Assembly: GCA_963850535.1 (NCBI GenBank)
Contig: CAWKMC010000036.1
Location: 1-64,000, forward strand
Direction: 5' to 3'
DNA from: JAMXLO01 sp963850535
GTDB taxonomy: Bacteria > Pseudomonadota > Alphaproteobacteria > Acetobacterales > Acetobacteraceae
Length of the DNA stretch: 64,000 nucleotides
Part shown: in pieces, positions 8,251 to 15,464 of the stretch
Numbering within the stretch: the first letter of the stretch is position 1
Layout of the letters: each line of letters opens with the position of its first letter
Made by a program: the position numbers and the translations under genes
Notes under the pieces: generated by a model
Told to the model about the DNA's origin: nothing
Database searches by the model: none
What the model saw: only the letters and a program-made list of their open reading frames with translations

Positions 8251-8313
8251 ACTGAGAGGTTCACGTACGGTTCTGGGAGCGCGTGGGGGTGAAATTCCCC
8301 TGCGCGACTCGCT
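8240..8313 (+). ncRNA. Group II intron domains V and VI
   Basis: Domain V spans 8240-8273: GAGCCGUA pairs with UACGGUUC, followed by a two-base CG bulge, an inner helix and a GAGA tetraloop, the conserved catalytic hairpin. Domain VI follows at about 8276-8310, with a G-rich/C-rich stem and GAG pairing with CUC around an unpaired A at 8307, the probable branch point. The spacing from A8307 to the proposed intron end at 8313 is normal. Confidence 0.9.
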
Positions 8314-9107
8314 TGCCACTCTACGTGTTCTGCGGCCGTCATCTGCTGGCCGCGAAGCTGCGGCGGTCCAACATCGATGCCTCGGCCGGTGCAGTGGAGG
8401 AGATCGCGCGGATCGTCGCGCCACATCCGGCGCCGCTGGCCGAAGACGCGCATTCTGCTGCGCGGCAGATTCCGGCTTCGCCCGCGAGACGCTGATGGCG
8501 TGGTGCGAGGCGAATCGCGTGGACTTCCTGTTCGGCCTGGCGCGCAACGCGCGGCTGGAGGGACGGTGACAGGCCGAGCTGATCGCCGCCACGCTGGACA
8601 GCCATTCGCAGCGGCAGGCCGGCACGCCGGTTCAAGGACTTCCGCTATGCGACGCTGGACAGCTGGAGCCGGGAGCGCCGCGTCATCGGCAAGGCCGAGG
8701 TGACAGGCGGCAATGCCAACCCTCGCTTCATCGTCACCTCGCTCAAGCCTGCGGAGATCGACGGGCGGCGCCTCTACGAGAAGGTCTACTGCGCCCGCGG
8801 CGAAATGGAGAACCGGATCAAGGAGTGCCAGCTCGATCTGTTCGCCGACCGCACCTCGGCCGCTACGATGCGCGCCAACCAGCTCCGGCTGTGGTTTGCC
8901 TCAATGGCCTATGTGCTGCTCTGTGCCTTGCGCCGCATCGGACTGGCGCACACCCGGTTCGCCGATGCCACCTGCGGCACCATCCGGCTGAAGCTGCTGA
9001 AAATCGGCGCCCTGGTGCGCATCAGCGTGCGGCGCATCAAGGTCGCGATGGCTTCCGCCTGCCCGTGGCAGGACGAATTCGCGCTTGCCATCTCCGGCTC
9101 GCCATGA
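8314..9107 (+). pseudogene. IS1380-family transposase, 3' part (degraded)
   Basis: The sequence resumes with LPLYVFCGRHLLAAKLRRSNID, then slips frame near 8415 (continuing as IRRRWPKTRILLR and DSGFARETLMAWCEANRVDF). It reaches a TGA at 8567-8569 and slips again near 8630 before RFKDFRYATLDSWS. The last frame runs cleanly through YEKVYCARGEMENRIKECQLD, which carries the catalytic Glu region, to the stop at 9107. At least two frameshifts and one stop make this copy inactive regardless of the intron. Confidence 0.88.
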
Positions 9108-9283
9108 CCGCCGCCTGACACGAACCAGACAGAGCACAGACAAAACACTGGACCCGGCAGCGCTGCAGGACTGGTGGCGAGGACAGCGCATGCCCGAACT
9201 GCCGCTGTCGCCACTCCTCGCATGATGCTCACAACGTCCACTGGCGCAACGCAGCCAAATCAGCACCAGCCTACTCGCGGCTG

Positions 9284-9300
9284 TGAGAAATGCGGGCTAG
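9284..9300 (-). repeat. IS1380 right terminal inverted repeat
   Basis: Ends GCGGGCTAG and matches the inverse of the left end at 15 of 17 positions. It lies about 177 bp after the transposase stop. Confidence 0.82.
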
Positions 9301-9454
9301 CCGCGAGTTCCGGGAGCATTGCTAAATCCTGTAGCGTGTTCTCCAATCGGCAGTTGAGCGGTTTCGCCGAGGCCGCTACGACCGTGAAGTCCATCATTTG
9401 CGCGGAAGCCATGTTGGGGCGGGCATTCATCCTGCGGGGGGTGAGCGGTGACTC

Positions 9455-9658
9455 GTGGGTGTGCAAGCCTCCGCCGGCGTTCAGTTCGGTGGGTTCTTAC
9501 TCGACCGCAGTGCCGGCGGGCTGTCTCGGCTGACGGAGTGCCGCGAGCCAGTCCCGATACCGCTTGGGTCGCGTGCGCTCGACGCCTTTCGCATTCTGGT
9601 GGAGCGAGCTTGTCTCCAAGCAGCGTGGGAGGTGAAGCGGCTGCGGAAACCGGGCTGA
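9455..9658 (+). pseudogene. Fragment of a winged-helix (OmpR/CadC-type) regulator, paralogue of the next gene
   Basis: One frame reads VQFGGFLLDRSAGGLSRL, then PIPLGSRALDAFRILVERA. This matches the start of the downstream regulator (VLFGDFRLDRCGGGLFRL, then VSLGSRALDVLSVLVQRA). The DNA next contains CTTGTCTCCAAGCAG, equivalent to the LVSKQ codons of the neighbour but out of frame, and the similarity ends. It is therefore the remnant of a second copy of the DNA-binding domain. It accounts for about half of the otherwise gene-free stretch 9301-9682; the first 150 bases hold nothing I recognise. Confidence 0.6.
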
Positions 9659-9682
9659 AGGTTGAGGCGTGGTGAGGCCATC

Positions 9683-11932
9683 ATGGACGCCGCCGTTATC
9701 GAAGATGTGGTTCTGTTTGGCGACTTCCGCCTCGATCGATGCGGTGGCGGCCTGTTCCGGCTGAACACGGATGGCGGTGGGAGCGCGGTCAGCCTGGGAT
9801 CGCGTGCCCTTGATGTACTCAGCGTTTTGGTCCAGCGGGCCGGCGACCTGGTGTCCAAGCAACAGATCATGGATGCAGTGTGGCCGGACACTGCCGTCGA
9901 GGAGAACAACCTGACGGTCCATATCTCGGCGCTGCGACGAGTGCTGGATGAGGGACGGCTGGAAGGAAGCTGCATCCAGACGGTGTCCGGACGCGGCTAC
10001 CGGTTTGTGCTCCCGGTTCAGCGCAATGAGGAATTGCGCGAGGTACGGGCGCAGCCGACGGTTACGGACACCCGGCGTTTTGCGGAAGTGAGTGGCGACC
10101 ATAATGTCGCAACGGCCGCGGCGGTTTCCGCACTGCCGATGCCTGCCGCGCAGCGACGACGCCGCGTGCTCTCGATTGCGGCGCTGGCCGGCGTCTGCCT
10201 GGCCGTCGCCGCGCTGCTGCTCCTGGCGCGCAGCCACAACTTCTGGCTCACCAGTCCGTCGGACCGGCCGCGGCTTTCGCTTGTCGTGCTGCCGTTCGAG
10301 AACCTGAGCGGCGATCCGAAGGATGACTACCTGGCCGACGGCATCACCGACGACCTGACTGGCGACCTCTCGCACATATCGGGCGCCTTCGTCATCGCGC
10401 GCGAGTCCGCTTACACCTACAAGGGCAAGCCCAAGGACGTGCGCAAGATCGGCGAGGAACTCGGCGTGCGCTATGTACTCGAGGGCAGCGTGCGACGGTT
10501 GGGAGCCTCGCTCAGGGTCAACGTCCAGCTCGTTTCGGGTGAAACCGGTGCGCATTTGTGGTCAGATCGGTTCGACGAGCGGATCGGCGAGCTGGGTGCG
10601 GGGCAGGAACAGATCGTGACGCGGATGCGCTCGGAACTCGGCATCAGCGTGGTCGAGATCGAGAAGGCGCGCAGTCTGCGCGAGCGGCCCACCAATCCCG
10701 ACGCAATCGACCTCATTTTGCGGGCTCGCTCGAACCTCTACCAGCCGCCGACCAGACGACGCCAAGACGAGGCACTGGCGCTGTTCGAACAGGCGCTCTT
10801 GTTGGATCCGCAATCGGCTTACGCCCTGGCCAGCACTGCCTTCCTGCTGATTGAGAAGAGCGGCTACCCCAGCTGGAGCAGTGCCGACACGATGCAACGC
10901 ATCGAACGACTGCTGACGCAGGCGCGTGCGATCGCACCTGACTCCGAGGTGGTGCTCAACCACACGGTCCAGTGGCTGCGAGGGATCGGCCGGTATCAGG
11001 AGGCGATCGTGGTTGCCGAGGAGCTGGTCCGGCGATTTCCAAACAATCCCGCCGGCTTTAACTCCCTTGCGCAGAGCAAGACCATCGCAGGGCGCGCGGC
11101 GGAAGCGATCCCGCTGTTAGAGAGAGCGATCCTGCTCGATCCGCGCTCCGCTTGGTTGTTCATTCGCTACAGGAACATGGGCTCCGCATCGCTGTGGCTG
11201 GGTCGGGATGAGGACGCCATCAGGTTCCTCGAACGATCGATCTCGATCAATCCGGACTTCTACGGCCATCAGTGGACATATCGCTTCCTTGCCGCGGGCT
11301 ATGCCCGAACCGGGCGCCTTGCCGAGGCCAGGCATGCACTCGGCGAAGCGGACCGGCTGTTTCCCTATGACACCGTCCGCAGCCACTGGCCCGACGACCC
11401 GTCCAGTACCGTCTTTGCCGAACAGATCCGCCAGATGCAGGAGGCGCTGCGCGTTGCGGGCGAACGCGATCATGCCGAGGAAGACGCTGATTTCGGCGTG
11501 CCGGTCGACGCTCAATTGCACAGCGAATTCGCCGGTCTCACGACGACGACCCTCCCCGGAGCGACGACCATCCGGACGCCCGACCTGGCTAAGCTCCTCA
11601 CCGAATCCCGTCCGGTGGTCATTGACACGGTCTCCTACTCATGGGGCCGCTCGATCCCCCGAGCGATCGGACTCAGCTATTCCGGCGTTGGCGGCAGTTT
11701 TTCCGACGCCGTGCAGGGCCGCCTGCGCCGCAAGCTGCGCGAGCTGACGAACGGCAATCTCGATCGGCGGATTGTCGCGGTTGGCTGGAACTCCGAGCGC
11801 TTCGATGGCCGCAACCTGGCGCTGCGCCTTGTCGCACTTGGCCACACACAAGTTTACTGGTACCGCGGCGGCCGCGAGGCATGGGAGGTGAACGGGCTCC
11901 TGGAGAAAGAACTGGACGTTCAACCGTGGTGA
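9683..11932 (+). CDS. CadC-type transcriptional regulator: winged helix, TM, TolB-like/TPR, degenerate rhodanese
   Basis: The 749-residue protein has an N-terminal winged-helix DNA-binding domain (about 8-110, ending GRGYRFVLPV). One transmembrane helix lies near 162-186 (VLSIAALAGVCLAVAALLLL). A TolB-like domain follows from about 198 (VVLPFENLSGDPKDDYLADG), then TPR-like repeats (about 345-590). The last 115 residues look like a rhodanese fold related to the PQQ-linked CXXCW group (VIDTVSYSWG, then HTQVYWYRGGREAW), but the active-site loop reads AVGWNSERFDG with no cysteine. A ToxR/CadC-like mechanism is likely: periplasmic sensing with a tethered cytosolic DNA-binding head. The ATG at 9683 follows GTGAGG. 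Target genes are unknown. Confidence 0.85.
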   Translation: MDAAVIEDVVLFGDFRLDRCGGGLFRLNTDGGGSAVSLGSRALDVLSVLVQRAGDLVSKQQIMDAVWPDTAVEENNLTVHISALRRVLDEGRLEGSCIQTVSGRGYRFVLPVQRNEELREVRAQPTVTDTRRFAEVSGDHNVATAAAVSALPMPAAQRRRRVLSIAALAGVCLAVAALLLLARSHNFWLTSPSDRPRLSLVVLPFENLSGDPKDDYLADGITDDLTGDLSHISGAFVIARESAYTYKGKPKDVRKIGEELGVRYVLEGSVRRLGASLRVNVQLVSGETGAHLWSDRFDERIGELGAGQEQIVTRMRSELGISVVEIEKARSLRERPTNPDAIDLILRARSNLYQPPTRRRQDEALALFEQALLLDPQSAYALASTAFLLIEKSGYPSWSSADTMQRIERLLTQARAIAPDSEVVLNHTVQWLRGIGRYQEAIVVAEELVRRFPNNPAGFNSLAQSKTIAGRAAEAIPLLERAILLDPRSAWLFIRYRNMGSASLWLGRDEDAIRFLERSISINPDFYGHQWTYRFLAAGYARTGRLAEARHALGEADRLFPYDTVRSHWPDDPSSTVFAEQIRQMQEALRVAGERDHAEEDADFGVPVDAQLHSEFAGLTTTTLPGATTIRTPDLAKLLTESRPVVIDTVSYSWGRSIPRAIGLSYSGVGGSFSDAVQGRLRRKLRELTNGNLDRRIVAVGWNSERFDGRNLALRLVALGHTQVYWYRGGREAWEVNGLLEKELDVQPW

Positions 11933-11965
11933 TCGGCGGCCCGCTGCACAGGCCGCCGAATGCGC

Positions 11966-12679
11966 TCAGCACTGCGGGAGGCAGAACGACCCGCCGCCGT
12001 GCGGATCGTGATCCAGCAGTGCCGTTCGAATACTTAGTGGTGCATGCGGGTCCAGCGTGACGAAACCGGTTGCGTCGCCGCCAGTCACCAGGTTGATGGA
12101 GGCCCCGCCATCCAGCGGGAAGGTCGACCTGGCATCGAGCGGCGTGGTCAACACCTCCTGCAACAGGTCGTCCATCTTCAGCGAATTACCCAGGACCGCC
12201 CGTCCCGCGTGCGTCGGTGTCATCTGTTCGACGAAGTTGGCATGACGGGTCTGCGGCGTGGGGTCGTCGTTCTGAACGAGCGTGGCGGAATGGTACGTCC
12301 CGGTGGCCAGCGCGAAGTCACCACATGTCCCGTTGGAAAATCCGATACCTTCTTCAGTAGCACCCGGCGTTCCGTCGTCGTTGCCAGGGTCGACCATCAA
12401 GGCGATATCCAGGGTATCGAAGCCGTTGGCGCCACCGGGACCCGGATGGCCCGTCGCGTCGATCAGGAAATACATCCCGTAGTGCGTGCCAAACCCCGGC
12501 AGGCTCACCGGCGAGCCGTTCAGTTCAAAGCCGTTCACCTGAAGAATGAAATGCTCATTGAACGACCCATCAGCGGCATTGTCCGAATGGAGATAAGTCG
12601 TGGTGTCGAATTGGTCGAAGGTCACCGACTGATCGAAGTGGTGCCCGCGATCGATGAAGTCGCCGTGCTCGTGGCCCAT
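11966..12679 (-). CDS. Hypothetical protein, possibly secreted
   Basis: The 237-residue acidic protein begins MGHEHGDFIDRGHHFDQSVTF and is rich in Asp, Gly, Thr and His. Its middle (VSLPGFGTHYGMYFLIDATG, then LDIALMVDPGNDDGTPG) resembles the beta-rich core of exported PEP-CTERM-type surface proteins. I see no signal peptide and no PEP-CTERM tail, and it ends GGGSFCLPQC. It is convergent with the regulator, 33 bases away. No function is proposed. A start further upstream is not supported by the frame. Confidence 0.55.
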   Translation of the reverse strand: MGHEHGDFIDRGHHFDQSVTFDQFDTTTYLHSDNAADGSFNEHFILQVNGFELNGSPVSLPGFGTHYGMYFLIDATGHPGPGGANGFDTLDIALMVDPGNDDGTPGATEEGIGFSNGTCGDFALATGTYHSATLVQNDDPTPQTRHANFVEQMTPTHAGRAVLGNSLKMDDLLQEVLTTPLDARSTFPLDGGASINLVTGGDATGFVTLDPHAPLSIRTALLDHDPHGGGSFCLPQC

Positions 12680-12787
12680 GGCCCCGCTCCCCCTGATGTT
12701 TCAGCTGGGAGCATGGCGGTCGCGGGCCTGCTTGCGCGATGGGATGGGCCTAAAGCGATCCTAAAAGTTGCTAAGGGGCGCCCGGTC

Positions 12788-12805
12788 CCCCCGCGAAAGC
12801 GGGGG
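12788..12805. repeat. GC-rich palindrome (CCCCCGC-GAAA-GCGGGGG)
   Basis: Perfect 7-bp stem with a GAAA tetraloop directly downstream of hslU, between it and the next minus-strand gene. It could act as a terminator or transcript-end stabiliser, although there is no U tract. A similar CCCCCGCG palindrome lies at 37857-37876, suggesting a dispersed repeat. Confidence 0.6.
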
Positions 12806-12816
12806 CGGGAGGCGGC

Positions 12817-14142
12817 CTACAGGATGAACCGGCTCAGATCGCCCTTCTGCGCCAGCGGTGCCACCCGCTCGTTCACATAGGCCGCATCGATCTTCACCGT
12901 CTCGCCCGCCTTGTCGGTGGCGGCAAAGCTGATCTCTTCGAGCAACCGCTCCAGCACCGTCTGCAGCCGTCGTGCGCCGATGTTCTCGACTCGCTCGTTG
13001 ATGTCGGCGGCCAGCTCCGCCAGAGCCTCGATCGCGTCGTCGGTGAAGTTCAGCTTCACCTGCTCAGTCGCCAGCAGTGCGATGGACTGCTTCAGCAGCG
13101 AGTGCTCCGGCTCGGTCAGGATGCGCCGCAGGTCGTCGCGCGACAGCCCGGCTAGTTCCACGCGGATCGGCAGACGGCCCTGCAGTTCCGGCAGCAGGTC
13201 CGACGGCTTCGCCAAATGGAACGCGCCCGAGGCGATGAACAGCACGTGGTCGGTCTTTATCTGCCCATACTTGGTGCTGACCGTAGTGCCCTCGATCAGC
13301 GGCAGCAGGTCACGCTGCACGCCCTCACGCGAGACATCCCCGCCGCGGAAGCCGCCCTCCATCGTGCGCGCCGCCACCTTGTCGATCTCGTCGATGAACA
13401 CGATGCCGTTGTTCTCGGCGTGCGAGACGGCGTCCTTGGTCAGCCGGTCATTGTCCAGCAGCTTGTCCGCCTCTTCCTCCTCCAGCAGCCGCCGCGCCGC
13501 CTCCACCGTCAGCTTGCGCTTCTGCGTCGGACGCCCACCGCCAAACATGCCCTTCATCATCTCGCCAAGGTTGATCACCTGTCCGGGCGGCATGCCTGGA
13601 ATGTCGAGTTGGCCGATCGGGACGCCGCCGGACTGCGCCACCTCGATCTCGATTTCCTTCTGCTCGAACTCGCCGTTGCGCAGCATGCGGCGGAATTTGG
13701 ACCGCGTGTCGGCTGCTGCACCTTCGCCAACCAGCGCGGTGATCAGCCGCTCCTCGGCGGCTAGTTGTGCCTGCGCCTGCACTTCCTTGCGCGATGCCTC
13801 GCGCAGCATGTTGATGCTGGCCTCGACCAGGTCGCGCGCGATGCTTTCCACGTCGCGGCCAACATAGCCGACCTCGGTGAACTTCGTCGCTTCCACCTTT
13901 AAGAACGGGGCCTGCGCGAGCTTGGCCAGTCGACGCGCGATTTCGGTCTTGCCGCAGCCGGTCGGGCCAATCATCAGGATGTTCTTGGGGACGATCTCCT
14001 CGCGCATATCCTCGGGCACGTGCTGGCGACGCCAGCGGTTCCGCAGCGCAATCGCCACGGCCCGCTTTGCGTCGTTCTGGCCGACGATGAAGCGGTCGAG
14101 TTCAGAGACGATCTCGCGCGGTGAATAGGTCGGAACTTCCAT
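12817..14142 (-). CDS. hslU: ATP-dependent protease ATPase subunit HslU
   Basis: The 441-residue AAA+ unfoldase starts MEVPTYSPREIVSELDRFIV. It shows Walker A GPTGCGKT (59-66), the pore motif GYVGRDVES, an insertion (I) domain in the middle, Walker B IVFIDEIDKV and the family-specific C-terminal LSRFIL, which docks into HslV. It unfolds substrates and feeds them to the HslV peptidase in the cytosol. It directly follows hslV: the HslV stop is adjacent to the HslU start with no spacer, so the two are co-translated. Length is normal and no defects are seen. Confidence 0.98.
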   Translation of the reverse strand: MEVPTYSPREIVSELDRFIVGQNDAKRAVAIALRNRWRRQHVPEDMREEIVPKNILMIGPTGCGKTEIARRLAKLAQAPFLKVEATKFTEVGYVGRDVESIARDLVEASINMLREASRKEVQAQAQLAAEERLITALVGEGAAADTRSKFRRMLRNGEFEQKEIEIEVAQSGGVPIGQLDIPGMPPGQVINLGEMMKGMFGGGRPTQKRKLTVEAARRLLEEEEADKLLDNDRLTKDAVSHAENNGIVFIDEIDKVAARTMEGGFRGGDVSREGVQRDLLPLIEGTTVSTKYGQIKTDHVLFIASGAFHLAKPSDLLPELQGRLPIRVELAGLSRDDLRRILTEPEHSLLKQSIALLATEQVKLNFTDDAIEALAELAADINERVENIGARRLQTVLERLLEEISFAATDKAGETVKIDAAYVNERVAPLAQKGDLSRFIL

Positions 14143-14709
14143 TTATATGGTCTCAAGTATGACGTTGTCGTTGGTGTAGACGCAGATCTCAGCGGCGATT
14201 TTCATCGCCCGGCGGGCGATCTCCTCGGCGGACAGCCCGTCGATGCCCATCAGCGCGCGTGCCGCTGCCAGCGCGTAGTTGCCGCCCGAGCCGATGGCAA
14301 TAACCCCGTCTTCGGGTTCCAGCACGTCGCCCGTGCCGGTCAGGGTGAAGCTGCGATCCTTGTCGGCCACCGCCATCATTGCCTCTAGCCGACGCAGGTA
14401 GCGGTCGGTGCGCCAGTCCTTTGCCATATCGACGCAGGCGCGTTCGAGCTGGCCCGGGAACCGCTCCAACTTGCTCTCCAGTCGCTCGAGCAGGGTGAAC
14501 GCATCGGCGGTGGCGCCGGCAAACCCGGCGAGCACCGCCCCGCTGACGCCGATCCGGCGTACCTTGCGGGCGTTGCCCTTGACAATGGTCTGACCCATCG
14601 AAACTTGGCCGTCGCCGGCCATCGCCACATGTCCATCCCGCCTGACGCACAGGATGGTGGTGCCGTGCCACCCAGTCGGGTCAGCCACGGCGAAGTTGCT
14701 GTTTTGCAT
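14143..14709 (-). CDS. hslV: ATP-dependent protease peptidase subunit HslV
   Basis: The 188-residue N-terminal nucleophile hydrolase has a short propeptide ending WHG before TTILCVRR, so Thr17 is the expected catalytic residue after processing. GDGQVSMG and the GSGGNYALAAARAL block are the usual HslV signatures. It forms the double-ring proteolytic core capped by HslU. No ribosome-binding site is visible before the ATG at 14709, and a heat-shock-like promoter ends about 9 bases upstream, so the mRNA may be leaderless. Confidence 0.98.
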   Translation of the reverse strand: MQNSNFAVADPTGWHGTTILCVRRDGHVAMAGDGQVSMGQTIVKGNARKVRRIGVSGAVLAGFAGATADAFTLLERLESKLERFPGQLERACVDMAKDWRTDRYLRRLEAMMAVADKDRSFTLTGTGDVLEPEDGVIAIGSGGNYALAAARALMGIDGLSAEEIARRAMKIAAEICVYTNDNVILETI

Positions 14710-14718
14710 GACGCGCTT

Positions 14719-14747
14719 AGATGGGCTGGCAGAAACCCGGGCACAAG
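14719..14747 (-). promoter_or_regulatory. Candidate RpoH (heat-shock) promoter of hslVU
   Basis: Reading on the minus strand, CTTG at 14747-14744 is followed 18 bases later by CCCATCT at 14725-14719. This fits the alphaproteobacterial RpoH pattern (CTTG...CCCATNT). hslVU is a classic heat-shock operon. The start site would fall only a few bases before the hslV ATG. Confidence 0.55.
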
Positions 14748-14773
14748 CCTACTGGCTGACCGGCTGCCGGGCT

Positions 14774-15338
14774 CTAGTCAGCGTAAATCTCTGCCACCGC
14801 GACAGAGATCCCAGGCGGCACAAGACTTATCTCCCCGTCCGTCAGCACTGCTGTCCCGATTTTCCCGGCGTCGTCGCGCTGATGGTGCACGATCTGCTGT
14901 CGGTCAGCCCACACGATCAGGTAGTGCCGCACCGACGGCAGTCGAAAGTACCTCGCGCAGCTTCCACGCCCGGTCCGTCGCGCTGGTGGCGGGCGAAAGC
15001 ACCTCGACGACCACCAACGGGTTGGAAACCGTTGTAGTGCCGGCTACCAGCCGTTCGCCGCAGTACAGGATTGCGTCCGGCTCGTAGTCGCTGTCGCCGA
15101 CCTCTACTGTCATTCCATCGCCGACAACGTGACATGGGACGCCGGCTTCGCGAACCGCACGCCGCAGCGCCAGCCAGGTCAGCATCTTCCGGTCATTATG
15201 TTCCACCCGCTCGGGCGCCATGGCGACAATCACGCCGTCGATGCGCTCGAAGCGGCCCGCAGGCTGCTGCTTTGCCCAGGCCAGGTACTCCGACCTGGTC
15301 ATCCGCTGGCACGGTTCGGCAATCTGCGCCTTTGCCAT
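14774..15338 (-). CDS. Uma2 family (DUF820) protein, frameshifted in this sequence
   Basis: The protein begins MAKAQIAEPCQRMTRSEYLA, then shows the family motifs RFERIDGVIVAMAPE, DSDYEPDAILYCG and NPLVVVEVLSPAT. These belong to a PD-(D/E)XK nuclease-like fold. After DRAWKLRE the frame is lost; one extra base near 14951-14952 accounts for it. In the next frame the coding resumes as YFRLPSVRHYLIVWADRQ and ends AVAEIYAD, the normal end of the family. The corrected length is about 187 residues. Without correction the frame ends at 14904. Uma2 proteins are common in multicopy families; their biological role is not established. Confidence 0.8.
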
Positions 15339-15464
15339 GACGTTGCTCCTGGTGATGCAAGAGATGGCGCCATCAGTCGGGCTCCGCAAGCACGCGCCGT
15401 CCCTTGACGCGGTCCTGCCCCGATGCCAAGCGGGGCCGCCGCTCCCCCCGCTAGAGGAACCCGA

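Larger units (their letters stand above)
3357..8313 (+). mobile_element. Group II intron with interrupted reverse transcriptase ORF
   Basis: The 5' end reads GTGCGCC and folds back with GGCGCG, as in bacterial group II introns. About 570 bases of structured RNA (domains I-III) precede the reverse transcriptase ORF at 3928. A textbook domain V hairpin at 8240-8273 and a domain VI hairpin with a bulged A at 8307 close the element. The branch A lies seven bases before the proposed 3' end at 8313; the terminal dinucleotide is not the usual AY, so the exact end is uncertain by a few bases. The ORF lacks a C-terminal endonuclease domain. Without the 2,904-bp insertion the intron is about 2,053 nt, a normal size. 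It sits sense to the IS1380 transposase. Confidence 0.92.
2699..9300 (+). mobile_element. IS1380-family insertion sequence, interrupted by a group II intron
   Basis: Both ends carry a 17-bp imperfect inverted repeat (15 of 17 identical) beginning CTAGCCCG, at 2699-2715 and 9284-9300. Between them lie the N-terminal part (2798-3356) and the C-terminal part (8314-9107) of an IS1380-type transposase. Removing the intron at about 3357-8313 leaves about 1,645 bp, close to the roughly 1.66 kb usual for the family. No matching 4-bp target duplication is obvious. The transposase is further damaged by at least two frameshifts and one stop codon in its 3' half, so the IS itself is almost certainly immobile. 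Confidence 0.9.

Noticed and set aside
2695..9304. Target-site duplication of IS1380
   Set aside because: The four bases on either side (GGCG and CCGC) do not match, so no duplication can be claimed.
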